Assembly: GCF_038397755.1 (NCBI RefSeq)
Contig: NZ_CP151637.1
Coordinates: 682,001-746,000, forward strand
Reading direction: 5' to 3'
Origin: Microbacterium sp. LWH7-1.2
GTDB lineage: Bacteria; Actinomycetota; Actinomycetes; Actinomycetales; Microbacteriaceae
DNA length: 64,000 nt
How positions within the stretch are numbered: position 1 is the first letter of the stretch; each line of letters opens with the position of its first letter. The translations under genes and the position numbers were made by a program. Below, piece by piece: positions 27,873 through 36,576 of this stretch. The notes beneath the pieces were generated by a model, which searched no databases, had not been told where the DNA came from, and worked only from the letters and a program-made list of their open reading frames with translations.

Positions 27873-28561
27873 CGCGTGCCTATCCTGAGGGGATGGCCGC
27901 ATCGTCCGACTCCGCACCGCTGCGCGTCGTCCTGTTCGAGGACTCGGTCCTGCTGCGGGAGGGGCTCGTCCGGCTGTTCGACGAGGCCGGGTACACGACG
28001 GCGGGCGCCTGGGGCGACGCCGAGGATGTGGTGGGCCGCGTTCGCGAGGCGCGGGCGGACGTCGCGATCCTCGACGTCCGCCTGCCCCCGGGCTTCCGCG
28101 ACGAGGGCATCCGCGCGGCCCTGGCGGTGCGCGCCGCGCTTCCCGCCGTCGGCATCCTCGTGCTCAGCCAGTACGTCGAGGGCGTCTACGCGAAGGAGCT
28201 TCTCGCGGGCGGCGAGGGTGGCGTCGGCTACCTCCTGAAGGACCGCGTCACGTCCCTGGATGAATTCACGGATGCCGTGCGCCGTGTCCGCGAGCGTGGG
28301 ACGGTGCTCGATCCGCTCGTCGTGCAGGGACTGCTCTCAGCGCGACCCGATCCGCTCTCCACGCTCACGCCGCGCGAACGCGACGTGCTCACCCTCATGG
28401 CGGAGGGACGCAGCAACGCGAGCATCGCGCAACGGCTGTTCATCGGCGTCGGAGCGGTGGAGAAGAACATCAGCGCCATCTTCGCGAAGCTCGGTCTCGA
28501 GGAGTCCGGCACCGAGCACCGCAGGGTCCTGGCGGCGCTCGCCTTTCTGCAGCATCCATGA
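27869..28561 (+). CDS. LuxR-family response regulator
   Basis: 230 aa. Receiver with Asp69 (VAILDVRLPPG) and Lys in YLLKDRV, then a LuxR HTH at about 168-222 (TLTPRERDVLTLMAEGRSNASIAQRLFIGVGAVEKNISAIF). ATG 27869 overlaps the kinase stop (ATGA); ATG 27893 is an alternative with GAGGGG just before it. It probably recognises a palindrome such as the one at 26367-26388 and thereby autoregulates the pair. Confidence 0.93.
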   Translation: MTRAYPEGMAASSDSAPLRVVLFEDSVLLREGLVRLFDEAGYTTAGAWGDAEDVVGRVREARADVAILDVRLPPGFRDEGIRAALAVRAALPAVGILVLSQYVEGVYAKELLAGGEGGVGYLLKDRVTSLDEFTDAVRRVRERGTVLDPLVVQGLLSARPDPLSTLTPRERDVLTLMAEGRSNASIAQRLFIGVGAVEKNISAIFAKLGLEESGTEHRRVLAALAFLQHP

Positions 28562-28602
28562 CGTGACGAAGGCCTCCGGGGATCCCGGAGGCCTTCGTCA
28601 CG
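28562..28602. terminator. Bidirectional terminator between the response regulator and dps
   Basis: Perfect 19-bp arms (28562-28580 and 28584-28602) with a 3-nt loop lie between convergent genes: one bp after the regulator stop and 9 bp before the dps stop. Confidence 0.85.
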
Positions 28603-28611
28603 CCGTTGCGA

Positions 28612-29094
28612 TCACTCGGCGAGGTGCGCGAAGAGGAACCAGCGGTCCTTCTCGAGCGACTCCTTGATGCCGATCGCGATGTCCTGGCTCGTGAGGTCGA
28701 ACTCGTCGAGCCCGTCGATCGCGGCCTGCGTGTCGGCGATGACGGTGTCCATGTCGGAGATCACGTTGCGGATCAGCGCGTCCCACTGGGTGAAGCCCGC
28801 AGGGACCGCCGTAGAGGTCTTCTGCGCGACCGTTCCGACGCGGGCGTCGATCGGGAGACCGAGGGCCACGATGCGCTCGGCGGCCTGGTCGGCGCCGGCC
28901 TGTGCGTGGAGCACCACCGAGTCCAGCAGTTCGTGGATGGCGATGAAGTTCGCGCCGCGCACGTTCCAGTGCGCCTGCTTTCCGTTCACGGCCAGGGCCT
29001 GCAGGCCCAGGACAACGGGGGTGAGGAACTGCGCCGTCGCGGCGGCGACGTCGGGGTTCGCTGCGGTTGCGGGGGTGGTCTGGGTGTTCGTCAT
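28612..29094 (-). CDS. dps: Dps-family ferritin-like DNA-protection protein
   Basis: 160 aa. Dps oxidises and stores Fe2+ with peroxide and can bind DNA. The ferroxidase signature KQAHWNVRGANFIAIHELLD has the two His ligands and Asp, with the downstream acidic QAAERI. A short Thr/Ala-rich N-terminal tail is present. ATG 29094 has GGAGG at 8-nt spacing. Two overlapping promoter types lie upstream (29155-29183). It is a monocistronic unit ended by the shared terminator at 28562-28602. Confidence 0.93.
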   Translation of the reverse strand: MTNTQTTPATAANPDVAAATAQFLTPVVLGLQALAVNGKQAHWNVRGANFIAIHELLDSVVLHAQAGADQAAERIVALGLPIDARVGTVAQKTSTAVPAGFTQWDALIRNVISDMDTVIADTQAAIDGLDEFDLTSQDIAIGIKESLEKDRWFLFAHLAE

Positions 29095-29154
29095 GTCTCT
29101 GGCCTCCATCGTTCGGAGGGTCGCTCAGCTCAGCGGTCTTCCTCCGGTGACTGC

Positions 29155-29183
29155 AACGCTACTCACGAGAAGTCATTCCGCAA
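29155..29183 (-). promoter_or_regulatory. dps promoter: overlapping primary-sigma and SigH/SigR-type elements
   Basis: On the minus strand TTGCGG (29178-29183), 16 nt, TAGCGT (29156-29161) is a fair housekeeping promoter. GGAAT (29175-29179), 17 nt, GTT (29155-29157) in the same stretch matches the thiol/heat-stress sigma consensus. Either or both may drive dps. Confidence 0.5.
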
Positions 29184-29262
29184 GCAAGAGAAGGCTGGGC
29201 TAAACCGGGGAATCCGCGCCGTCGGTGCGGGCGCGTCGTGCGACAGCGGCTAACGTCGATTC

Positions 29263-31410
29263 GTGCCTTCCGCCGATCACGACCTCGGACCGCAGCATCT
29301 GGGCGCTCCCGCCACGACCGTGACCCGGGAGCCCCGCGATCGCTCGCCCGAACACGCCGAGCCCTCGCGCTTCATCCCGCACGTGCAGGGCCTGCGCGCG
29401 ATCGCCGTCCTGTGCGTCGTGCTTTACCACTTCTGGCCCGGCCGGCTCACCGGCGGCTACATCGGCGTCGACATCTTCTTCGTGATCTCGGGCTTCCTCA
29501 TCACGGCGCACCTGATGCGCGAGCTCACAGCGACCGGCACGGTGCGGCTCGGTCAGTTCTGGGCGCGCCGCGCACGACGCCTGCTCCCCGCATCCCTTCT
29601 CGTCCTGCTCTTCTGCGCGCTCGTCGTGATGTCGCCCTACCTCATGCCCACGTCGGCATTGCCGAACGAGGTGCGCGAGATCCTGGCGTCGACGTTCTAC
29701 GTCGAGAACTGGTACCTGGCCCTCAATTCCGCCGACTACCTCAACCACTCCGGTTCGCCCACCACGGTGCAGCACTACTGGTCGTTGTCGCTGGAAGAGC
29801 AGTTCTACGTGATGTGGCCCCTCATCATGCTGCTGGCCGCGTGGATCGGCGTGAAGTTCTTCCGCGGCGCGCGCCGGCGCGCGATCATCACGGCCCTCGG
29901 CACCGTGACCGTGGTCTCCTTCGTGTTCTGCGTCGTCTTCACGATCACGAATCCGGCACCCGCCTACTTCGTCACATTCGGCCGAATGTGGCAGTTCGGA
30001 GTGGGAGCGCTCATCGCGTTGGTGCCGATGCTGCGCGTACGCAACGCGATCGGCAGCTTCGTGCTCGGCTGGGGCGGCATCCTGCTGCTCCTCTACGTCG
30101 CCTTCACGTTCGACGGTCAGACGCCGTTCCCCGGTCACATGGCGGCGCTGCCGACCTTGGGCGCGGCCGCGGTCATCGCTGCGTCGAACACCGCACGCTG
30201 GTGGTACCCGACGCGCATCCTCGCGATCCGTCCGGCGCAGTTCGTCGGAGACATCTCGTACTCGCTCTATCTCTGGCACTGGCCGCTGATCGTCATCGCG
30301 CCCTCGGTGCCGTTCTGGGGCCTCACGATCTACCATCGCGTAGCGCTCCTGGTGCTCTGCTTCGTGCTCGCGTGGCTCACGAAGCGGTTCGTGGAGGACC
30401 CGGCCCGTGGCTGGAAGGTGCTCACCTCGCGCCCCGCCCGCGTGACGCTGTGGTCGTCGCTCGCGGCGATGGTCGTGGTGGGCCTCGTCGCGGCCTCCGC
30501 GTGGTTCGTCAACGCGCCGTTGTACAACCAGGGCACGCGCGACATCGCCGAGCTGCAGCAGAACCCGCCGGAGTGCTTCGGCGCGGCATCCGTGCTCGAC
30601 TCCGCCTGCGCCGGCGCCGACTTCGGCGATACGATCCTGCCTGCCCCCGGCTTCGCCGGCATCGACCGGCCCGAGAACCCGGACTGCTTCGTGCAGCTCA
30701 CCGATTCGCGACCCGTCTCGTGCACCTTCGGCTCGGATGACCCCGACGCTCCCCGCATCGCGCTCATCGGCGACAGCCACGCCTACCAGCTACTGTCGAC
30801 GTTCCAGCGCATGGCCGACGAGAACGGCTGGCAGCTGGTGACCTGGTTCAAGGGCGCATGCCCCTGGAACACCACGCCGCTGTCGACGCCGGGGGCCTTC
30901 GGCGCCGCCTGCACCGAATGGCGCGGCCGCGTGCAGAACGCCATCGACGACGCCGACCTCGACGCCGTGTTCACGGCGGCGATCGCGACCACGCCGTACT
31001 CGTCCGCCGGGTACGACTCCTCGTACGACGCGGCCGTGGCCGGCTACCGTGATGCGTGGAGCACGGTCACGGAGCGCGGCATCCCCGTCATCACCGTGGT
31101 CGACAACCCGGTGTGGGAGACGGATCCGAACAAGTGCCTGCGCACGCGCGACGTCTCGGAGTGCGACGGCGCCCGGTCGGACGTGCTCGTGGAGGACGAT
31201 CCGCTGCGGGCCGCAGCATCCGGTCTCGATTCGGTCACTCTGCTCGATTTCACCGACGTGTTCTGCGGCACCGAGACGTGCGCGCCGGTCGTGGGCGGGG
31301 CGAACATCTATCGCGACCAGGACCACCTGACGGTCACCTTCGCCGACACGCTGGCCCCGTGGTACACCGAAGCCATCGAGGTGGCGCTGGCCAATAGAGT
31401 CGCCTCATGA
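29263..31410 (+). CDS. OafA/YrhL-type acyltransferase with C-terminal SGNH domain
   Basis: 715 aa. The N-terminal acyltransferase-3 domain has about ten membrane helices (residues 40-410), with PHVQGLRAIAVL and GGYIGVDIFFVISGFLI marking its start, and EEQFYVMWPL. An extracytoplasmic SGNH-hydrolase domain (about 470-715) has block I IALIGDSHAYQL and the catalytic Asp-His in DQDHLT. Such proteins O-acetylate cell-wall or envelope glycans. The GTG start has TAACGT at 29251-29256 6 nt upstream, a leaderless arrangement. It overlaps the gamma-carbonic anhydrase gene by ATGA. Confidence 0.92.
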   Translation: MPSADHDLGPQHLGAPATTVTREPRDRSPEHAEPSRFIPHVQGLRAIAVLCVVLYHFWPGRLTGGYIGVDIFFVISGFLITAHLMRELTATGTVRLGQFWARRARRLLPASLLVLLFCALVVMSPYLMPTSALPNEVREILASTFYVENWYLALNSADYLNHSGSPTTVQHYWSLSLEEQFYVMWPLIMLLAAWIGVKFFRGARRRAIITALGTVTVVSFVFCVVFTITNPAPAYFVTFGRMWQFGVGALIALVPMLRVRNAIGSFVLGWGGILLLLYVAFTFDGQTPFPGHMAALPTLGAAAVIAASNTARWWYPTRILAIRPAQFVGDISYSLYLWHWPLIVIAPSVPFWGLTIYHRVALLVLCFVLAWLTKRFVEDPARGWKVLTSRPARVTLWSSLAAMVVVGLVAASAWFVNAPLYNQGTRDIAELQQNPPECFGAASVLDSACAGADFGDTILPAPGFAGIDRPENPDCFVQLTDSRPVSCTFGSDDPDAPRIALIGDSHAYQLLSTFQRMADENGWQLVTWFKGACPWNTTPLSTPGAFGAACTEWRGRVQNAIDDADLDAVFTAAIATTPYSSAGYDSSYDAAVAGYRDAWSTVTERGIPVITVVDNPVWETDPNKCLRTRDVSECDGARSDVLVEDDPLRAAASGLDSVTLLDFTDVFCGTETCAPVVGGANIYRDQDHLTVTFADTLAPWYTEAIEVALANRVAS

Positions 31411-31946
31411 CAGTCGCACCCGGAGCATCGGTCCTCACCGCGGCGGGCAGGACGCCCTCGCTCGACCCCACGTCGTTCGTCGCGGCCGGCGCGCGCGTCG
31501 TCGGGGGAGTGACCCTCGGCCCCGGCGCCAGCGTCTGGTACAACGCGGTGCTCCGCGCCGACGGCGACACCATCACGGTCGGGGCGAACAGCAACCTGCA
31601 GGACAACGTCTCCGTCCACGTCGACGCGGGCCGGCCCGTCGTCATCGGCGAGAACGTCTCGGTCGGGCACAACGCCGTCGTGCACGGCTGCACGATCGGC
31701 GACGGCTCGCTCATCGGCATGGGCGCCGTCGTGCTCAACGGCGCGAAGATCGGATCCGGATGCCTCGTCGCCGGCGGCGCGGTAGTGCTCGAGGGGTCCG
31801 AGATCCCGGACGGCTCCCTGGTCGCCGGCGTGCCCGCGAAGGTGCGCCGCGAGCTCACCGATGAGGAACGCGCCGGACTGCTGCGCAACGCCGAGCACTA
31901 CCTCGCGCACATCGGCGAGCATCGCGACGCAGCGCCCCTCGGCTGA
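31407..31946 (+). CDS. Gamma-carbonic anhydrase-family hexapeptide-repeat protein
   Basis: 179 aa. A left-handed beta-helix built from hexapeptide repeats (residues about 20-150), with VWYNAVLRADGD and the metal-ligand His residues in VSVHVD, VGHNAVVHG. The family binds Zn or Fe and includes active carbonic anhydrases and many uncharacterised acetyltransferase-like proteins. It overlaps the acyltransferase stop codon, so it is co-translated. Its small size suits trimer formation. Confidence 0.9.
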   Translation: MTVAPGASVLTAAGRTPSLDPTSFVAAGARVVGGVTLGPGASVWYNAVLRADGDTITVGANSNLQDNVSVHVDAGRPVVIGENVSVGHNAVVHGCTIGDGSLIGMGAVVLNGAKIGSGCLVAGGAVVLEGSEIPDGSLVAGVPAKVRRELTDEERAGLLRNAEHYLAHIGEHRDAAPLG

Positions 31947-31963
31947 GCCGCCGTTCGGTGGCC

Positions 31964-32869
31964 TCAGCTCCGCGGCTGCGCCGGAGGGTGATGCTTGCCA
32001 CGGTGCACCTCGTACAGACGCACGTGGCCTGGCCACGCCGGGTCGTTCTCGATCGGCAGGTCGTCCATGAAGTGACGGATGACGTGGGCCAGCTGCCCCG
32101 GATGGCTGAAGTTGATCGCGTGGGCGGCGCCCTCCAGCATGACGACCAGCACATGGCTGTCGGTCTGGCTGGCGATCTCATCGACGCGGTGCGCGTGGGG
32201 GAGCAGCGGGTCGCGCTGGCCGAGCACCACGAGCGTGGGGATGCGCATCTCGAGCAGTCGCTGCAGTGACGGGTACTGCGTGAGGGAGCGGAACATGCGC
32301 ATCGTGCTCGGCACGCCGAAGCGCACGTAGTCGGGCACGGCGACGCGTGCCATCTTGACGGGCTCGCGTGGCGCGTCCTGCGAGAGCTGCTTGATGGCGC
32401 GGCGCAGCGGCTGGTTGAACAGGCCGCCCGCGGGGGATACCAGCACCGCGCGGTCGATGCGCTCCGGGTAGCGGTGCGCGAACTCGATGATGACCGGGCA
32501 GCCCATCGAGTTGCCGACGAGCGTCGCCTTCTCGACGCCGCGGTCGTCGAAGAAGTCGACCGCGGCGCGCGCGAGGTCGGGAATGTCGAGCATGTCTCTG
32601 CGCTTGCCGCTGCGCCCGAAGCCGGGAAGGTCGGGCACATAGGTGTGGAACTCGTCCGCGAGTCGCTCGGCCGTCGGCAGGAGGTAACGACCGGAGAGCC
32701 CGAATCCGTGCACGTGCGCCATGACGCGCTCGTCCTTCGTCGGGTTCGGCGACTCCCGATAGAAGACGTCGACGCCGTCGATGCGCGTCCACTTCTCGGC
32801 GAGCGTCGACGCGGGCCGGCGAGGGACCTTGCGCTCGCCCGGCTCAGGGGTGGGCTTACTGCTGCTCAT
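31964..32869 (-). CDS. Alpha/beta hydrolase
   Basis: 301 aa. Core fold residues about 40-290: oxyanion region HVHGFGLSG, nucleophile elbow VGNSMGCPV (Ser), acid region LGQRDPLLPH and catalytic His in EGAAHAINFSHP. It resembles esterases and C-C hydrolases; the substrate is unknown. ATG 32869 with AGGAG at 6-nt spacing is preferred over the upstream ATG 32902. It is convergent with the carbonic anhydrase gene with a 17-nt gap. Confidence 0.88.
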   Translation of the reverse strand: MSSSKPTPEPGERKVPRRPASTLAEKWTRIDGVDVFYRESPNPTKDERVMAHVHGFGLSGRYLLPTAERLADEFHTYVPDLPGFGRSGKRRDMLDIPDLARAAVDFFDDRGVEKATLVGNSMGCPVIIEFAHRYPERIDRAVLVSPAGGLFNQPLRRAIKQLSQDAPREPVKMARVAVPDYVRFGVPSTMRMFRSLTQYPSLQRLLEMRIPTLVVLGQRDPLLPHAHRVDEIASQTDSHVLVVMLEGAAHAINFSHPGQLAHVIRHFMDDLPIENDPAWPGHVRLYEVHRGKHHPPAQPRS

Positions 32870-33001
32870 CGCGGGCTCCTGCAGGGCATGGAACTGTTCC
32901 ACACTCAGTCTGCCGCGACAGTGCGACCCGCGAACAGTGGGGCACGCGGCAGAACATCGCGCGATCTGAACGAAATTCGCCGTCGGGAGGCGGCACTCGT
33001 C

Positions 33002-34030
33002 TCAGACGAACCGCACCCAGTTCGCCCCGCCGCCCGTCTCGACCCGCTGCAGCAGCTCGAGCCGATCCTCGTCCACCGCGTAGAGGGCGACATCGCTCGA
33101 CCGCTCACCCGCCGCGACGAGGTATGCGCCGTCCGGGCTGATCGCGAATCCGCGCGGCTGCGTCTCTGTCACCGTGAAGCTCGTCGCCGCCGACACCGAC
33201 CCATCGGCCGACACGGATGCCGCACCCAGCGTGCTCTCCGTGCGCTCGGTGGCCCACAGCCACCGGCCACCCGCGCCGAAGTGCACGTCCGCACCCCAGA
33301 TGAGGTGCTCGGCGCGCGGATCCGCGCCGAATCGGCTGTGCGTGAGTCCCTTCGACGGATCGAACACGGATGCTGCGCCCACGAGCTCCAGGGTTCCGTC
33401 GGAGGTGTCGCGGGCGTAGCGCAGCACTTCGCCCGAGAACTCCGTCAGGACGTACACCGCGTCCTGGGCGTCGTTGAGCACGAGATGCCTGGGGCCGCTG
33501 CCTTCCGGCGCGGCGACCGTCGCCGGCTCGAGCGGTTCCAGCGAGAGATCGTCGCCGATGGCGTACTGCCCCACCAGGTCGGCGCCGAGCGAGACGAAAT
33601 ACGCGAACCGGCCGTCGGCGCTCGGCAGCACCGAGTGCAGGTTGGGAAACTCGATCCGCGACACGGGCTCGCCGACGGCTCCGTCGGTCACCGGCGCGAT
33701 GATCCCGTACCCGCCGCCGTACGACGCGCCGAGCAGACCTGAACCGTCGCGCGTGAGCGCGAGATAGTTCATGCCGCCTCCGACCAGATCTGCGCGCGAG
33801 ACCGGCGAAAGCCGCCCCGTCTCGCGATCGAGCCGGAGCGTGACGATCGCGGCGGGCTCACCCTTGACGCCGGCGTAGACGAGGTCGCGCCCCGCGTCCA
33901 CCACGAACGTGGAGCATCCGTCGAGTCCTTCCGTCACCGCGAGCCGTTCGAGGGATCCGTCCGAGAGCCGGAAGGTGCTGATGCTGCCATCGCCGGCATT
34001 GGCCACGAGTACGAGAAGCGATTCGGTCAC
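33002..34030 (-). CDS. Lactonase-family beta-propeller protein (6-phosphogluconolactonase-like)
   Basis: 342 aa. A seven-bladed propeller of the YbhE/6-phosphogluconolactonase type: repeated strand units with GSGPRHLVLND, PRGFAISPDGAYLVAAGE and NYLALTRDGSGLLGASYGGG. It may hydrolyse 6-phosphogluconolactone or another lactone, but the family includes many unassigned members. No signal peptide. GTG 34030 is supported by TACGAT (minus strand, 34037-34042) 6 nt upstream, a leaderless arrangement. Confidence 0.85.
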   Translation of the reverse strand: MTESLLVLVANAGDGSISTFRLSDGSLERLAVTEGLDGCSTFVVDAGRDLVYAGVKGEPAAIVTLRLDRETGRLSPVSRADLVGGGMNYLALTRDGSGLLGASYGGGYGIIAPVTDGAVGEPVSRIEFPNLHSVLPSADGRFAYFVSLGADLVGQYAIGDDLSLEPLEPATVAAPEGSGPRHLVLNDAQDAVYVLTEFSGEVLRYARDTSDGTLELVGAASVFDPSKGLTHSRFGADPRAEHLIWGADVHFGAGGRWLWATERTESTLGAASVSADGSVSAATSFTVTETQPRGFAISPDGAYLVAAGERSSDVALYAVDEDRLELLQRVETGGGANWVRFV

Positions 34031-34081
34031 CCTTCGATCGTAGGCGCGGCGGCGGGGCGGCGCGGCGGCTCCTGGACATGA

Positions 34082-34109
34082 AGAAAGCCCCGATTCGTCG
34101 GGGCTTTCT
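34082..34109 (-). terminator. Terminator of tRNA-Gly
   Basis: Twelve-bp perfect arms (AGAAAGCCCCGA and its complement) around a 4-nt loop, 5 nt beyond the tRNA 3' end. Confidence 0.85.
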
Positions 34110-34113
34110 CGTA

Positions 34114-34187
34114 TGGAGGGGATGACGGGAATCGAACCCGCACCATCAGTTTGGAAGACTGAGGCTCTACCATTGAGCTACATCCCC
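34114..34187 (-). tRNA. tRNA-Gly (anticodon TCC)
   Basis: The acceptor GGGGATG pairs with CATCCCC. The anticodon loop CTTCCAA contains TCC, the T-loop is TTCGATT, the discriminator is T73 and CCA is encoded (34114-34116). It reads GGA/GGG. Confidence 0.95.
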
Positions 34188-34286
34188 GTGCGCCCGCGGA
34201 CGGGTACCGACCAATCGTATTACATCGCGAAGGTCTTCCCGTTCCGACCCGCGGTCCGGACGCGCGGCCGAGCGAAGGAGCCGGCG

Positions 34287-34664
34287 ATGGAACGCACGGG
34301 CAGGCAGGTCGTGGAGGCGCTGGTCGCCACGCTGAATGCGGGCGAGGTGGCCGGCATGGACGACGTCTTCCGCGACGACGCCGTCATCGAGTGGCCGCAG
34401 TCGGGGGAGCGCATCGTCGGCGCCGACAACCGGCGCGCGATCTACGGAGCGTTCCCGCAGCTTCCTGCGATCTCGCCGCGGCGTCTCACGGGTGATGGAG
34501 ACCTGTGGGTGCTGGAGGCTGACCTCGACTACGGCGACGGCGATCCCTACCAGACCGTGTTCGTGTTCGAGCTGCGCGACGGACTCATCTCCAAAGAGAC
34601 CGCGTATTGGACGAAGCCGTTCCCGGCGCCCGACTGGCGCGCGGGCTGGGTCGAGCGGATATAG
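34287..34664 (+). CDS. NTF2/SnoaL-like protein
   Basis: 125 aa. A cone-shaped alpha+beta fold of the NTF2 superfamily: N-terminal helix [12 protein letters not shown], the [16 protein letters not shown] strand-turn, and the pocket-forming [21 protein letters not shown]. Members are ketosteroid-isomerase-like enzymes or binding proteins. No definite catalytic pair can be named here. ATG 34287 has AAGGAG at 6-nt spacing. It is a single-gene unit between two tRNAs. Confidence 0.85.
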   Translation: MERTGRQVVEALVATLNAGEVAGMDDVFRDDAVIEWPQSGERIVGADNRRAIYGAFPQLPAISPRRLTGDGDLWVLEADLDYGDGDPYQTVFVFELRDGLISKETAYWTKPFPAPDWRAGWVERI

Positions 34665-34695
34665 CTCGGCGCAGGAACGTCTCGGGCAGGTCGGC

Positions 34696-34701
34696 TAGAC
34701 T
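34696..34701 (+). promoter_or_regulatory. Candidate -10 element for tRNA-Pro and tig
   Basis: TAGACT at 34696-34701, 40 nt before tRNA-Pro. No -35 hexamer can be recognised. No clear terminator separates tRNA-Pro from tig. Confidence 0.4.
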
Positions 34702-34741
34702 TCTCGGGGCCGAAAGGCGCACGCACGCGTGCGAACCCGCC

Positions 34742-34815
34742 CGGGGCGTAGCTCAGCTTGGTAGAGCGCCCGCTTTGGGAGCGGGAGGCCGCAGGTTCAA
34801 ATCCTGTCGCCCCGA
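34742..34815 (+). tRNA. tRNA-Pro (anticodon TGG)
   Basis: The acceptor CGGGGCG pairs with CGCCCCG. The anticodon loop TTTGGGA contains TGG, the T-loop is TTCAAAT and the discriminator is A73. CCA is not encoded. It reads CCA and, with wobble, other Pro codons. Confidence 0.95.
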
Positions 34816-34894
34816 CATCACGGCCATCGGAATTCCGAACCCAGACCTTCAACCGCCGCGGCCTCGCGCGGTCCGAAAGAGGAGAAGTACAGGC

Positions 34895-36409
34895 ATGGTG
34901 AACAGCACCGTCGAGAAGCTCAGCCCGACCCGGGTGAAGCTGCACATCACGGTCAGCCCCGACGAGCTCAAGCCGTCGATCAAGCACGCGTACGAGCACA
35001 TCGCGCAGGACGTGCAGATCCCCGGCTTCCGCAAGGGCAAGGTGCCCGCGCCGATCATCGACCAGCGCATCGGCCGTGTCGCGGTGCTCGAGCACGCCGT
35101 CAGCGAGGGCCTCGACACGTTCTACCGCGAGGCCGCAGCCGCTCACGAGCTGCGTGTGCTCGGCCGCCCGTCGGCCGAGGTCACCGAGTGGCCGAACGAG
35201 AAGGACTTCTCAGGTGACCTCGAGGTCACCGTCGAGGTCGACGTCCGGCCCGAGTTCGACCTGCCGTCCTTCGAGGGCACGACCGTCGAGGTCGACGCCG
35301 TCGAGGTCGACGAGGCCGCGATCGACGAGGAGCTGGACCGCCTGCGCGGCCGCTTCGGCACGCTCGTGACGGTCGACCGTCCCGCGGCCAACGGCGACTT
35401 CGTCGAGCTCGACCTCGTGGCCGCCATCGACGGCGCCGAGATCGATCGTGCGGAGGGCGTCTCGTACGAGGTCGGCTCGGGCGAGCTCCTCGAGGGCATC
35501 GACGAGGCCATCGACTCGCTCACCGCCGGCGAGGACACCACCTTCCGCTCGAAGCTCGTCGGCGGTGACCACGCCGGCGAGGAGGCCGAGGTCTCGGTGA
35601 CCGTCAAGGCCGTCAAGGAGCGCGAGCTCCCCGAGGCCGACGATGACTTCGCTCAGATCGCGAGCGAGTTCGACACCATCGCGGAGCTGCGCGACAGCCT
35701 CAAGGAGCGGGTCGGCCAGCAGGGCGCCTTCACCCAGGGCTCCGCCGCGCGCGACAAGCTGATCGAGACGCTGCTCGAGCAGGTCGAGATCCCCGTCCCG
35801 CCGCAGCTCATCGAGGACGAGGTGCACAACCACCTCGAGGGTGAAGGCCGTCTCGAGGACGACGTCCACCGCGCCGAAGTGGCCGAGGCCAGCGAGAAGC
35901 AGTTCAAGACCCAGATGCTGCTGGACAAGATCGCCGAGACGGTCAATGTGCAGGTCTCGCAGGACGAGCTCACGCAGTACCTCGTCCAGTCGGCCGCCCA
36001 GTACGGCATGGCCCCGCAGGACTTCGTGAACGCGCTGCAGGAGGGCAACCAGCTCCCCGCCATGATCGGCGAGGTCGCGCGCAACAAGGCCCTCGCCGTC
36101 GCGCTCGGCAAGGTCAACGTCGTCGACACCAACGGCAAGCCCGTCGACCTCAGCGGCTTCGTGGCCACCGAGGACGAGGAAGAGGTCGTCCAGGAGGCGG
36201 AGGAGATCGCGGATGCAGCGGCCGACGCCGACGCCGTGATCGAGGCCGAGGAGGCCGCGGCGGCCGAGAAGCCCGCCAAGAAGGCCCCCGCGCGCAAGCC
36301 CGCCGCGAAGAAGGCTGCCGCCGAAGACGAGGCCGCCGCGAAGAAGGCTCCCGCCAAGAAGCCGGCAGCCAAGAAGGCTCCGGCAAAGAAGGCGGCCGAC
36401 GCCGAGTGA
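34895..36409 (+). CDS. tig: Trigger factor (ribosome-associated chaperone, peptidyl-prolyl isomerase)
   Basis: 504 aa versus about 430-470 usual. The ribosome-binding loop GFRKGKVP is at about 46-53, the PPIase (FKBP-like) domain at about 160-245 ([14 protein letters not shown]) and the C-terminal chaperone arms end near 415. The last about 80 residues are an acidic helix ([17 protein letters not shown]) followed by alternating [13 protein letters not shown] repeats, a histone H1-like Lys/Ala/Pro tail. ATG 34895 has AGGAG upstream. It is followed by a strong palindromic terminator and then clpP1P2, a common actinobacterial order. Confidence 0.96.
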   Translation: MVNSTVEKLSPTRVKLHITVSPDELKPSIKHAYEHIAQDVQIPGFRKGKVPAPIIDQRIGRVAVLEHAVSEGLDTFYREAAAAHELRVLGRPSAEVTEWPNEKDFSGDLEVTVEVDVRPEFDLPSFEGTTVEVDAVEVDEAAIDEELDRLRGRFGTLVTVDRPAANGDFVELDLVAAIDGAEIDRAEGVSYEVGSGELLEGIDEAIDSLTAGEDTTFRSKLVGGDHAGEEAEVSVTVKAVKERELPEADDDFAQIASEFDTIAELRDSLKERVGQQGAFTQGSAARDKLIETLLEQVEIPVPPQLIEDEVHNHLEGEGRLEDDVHRAEVAEASEKQFKTQMLLDKIAETVNVQVSQDELTQYLVQSAAQYGMAPQDFVNALQEGNQLPAMIGEVARNKALAVALGKVNVVDTNGKPVDLSGFVATEDEEEVVQEAEEIADAAADADAVIEAEEAAAAEKPAKKAPARKPAAKKAAAEDEAAAKKAPAKKPAAKKAPAKKAADAE

Positions 36410-36444
36410 CGCCCGTCACGGCCGGCACTCGCGCAGTGACCGAT

Positions 36445-36488
36445 TGAGAGAAGAGGACGGATGCCGCGGCATCCGTCCTCTTCTCTCA
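36445..36488. terminator. Perfect 44-bp palindromic terminator of tig
   Basis: Two 22-nt arms meet with no loop bases; the core is GGATGCCGCGGCATCC and the outer arms are GA-rich, giving CCTCTTCTCTC at the end. It lies 35 nt beyond the tig stop. It separates tig from clpP1. Confidence 0.8.
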
Positions 36489-36540
36489 TGTGTGCGCTCT
36501 GCCCAGGGCGAACACGGGCGGGTCGTTCGCGGGGCGCCGG

Positions 36541-36546
36541 TAGATT
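36541..36546 (+). promoter_or_regulatory. Candidate -10 element of clpP1
   Basis: TAGATT at 36541-36546, 30 nt before the clpP1 ATG, leaving a short leader with AGGAG. Confidence 0.45.
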
Positions 36547-36576
36547 CGATGGCGACCCAAGGAAACAGGAGTACAC

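Noticed and set aside
36150..36406. KKAPAKK repeats of tig as an assembly duplication
   Set aside because: Repeats vary in sequence and codons, the frame is intact, and similar tails occur in this family of organisms, so a biological tail is more likely.
36489..36576. A ClgR-like box upstream of clpP1
   Set aside because: The CGC and GCG halves in this stretch are 9-10 nt apart, not the 5 nt of the ClgR consensus.
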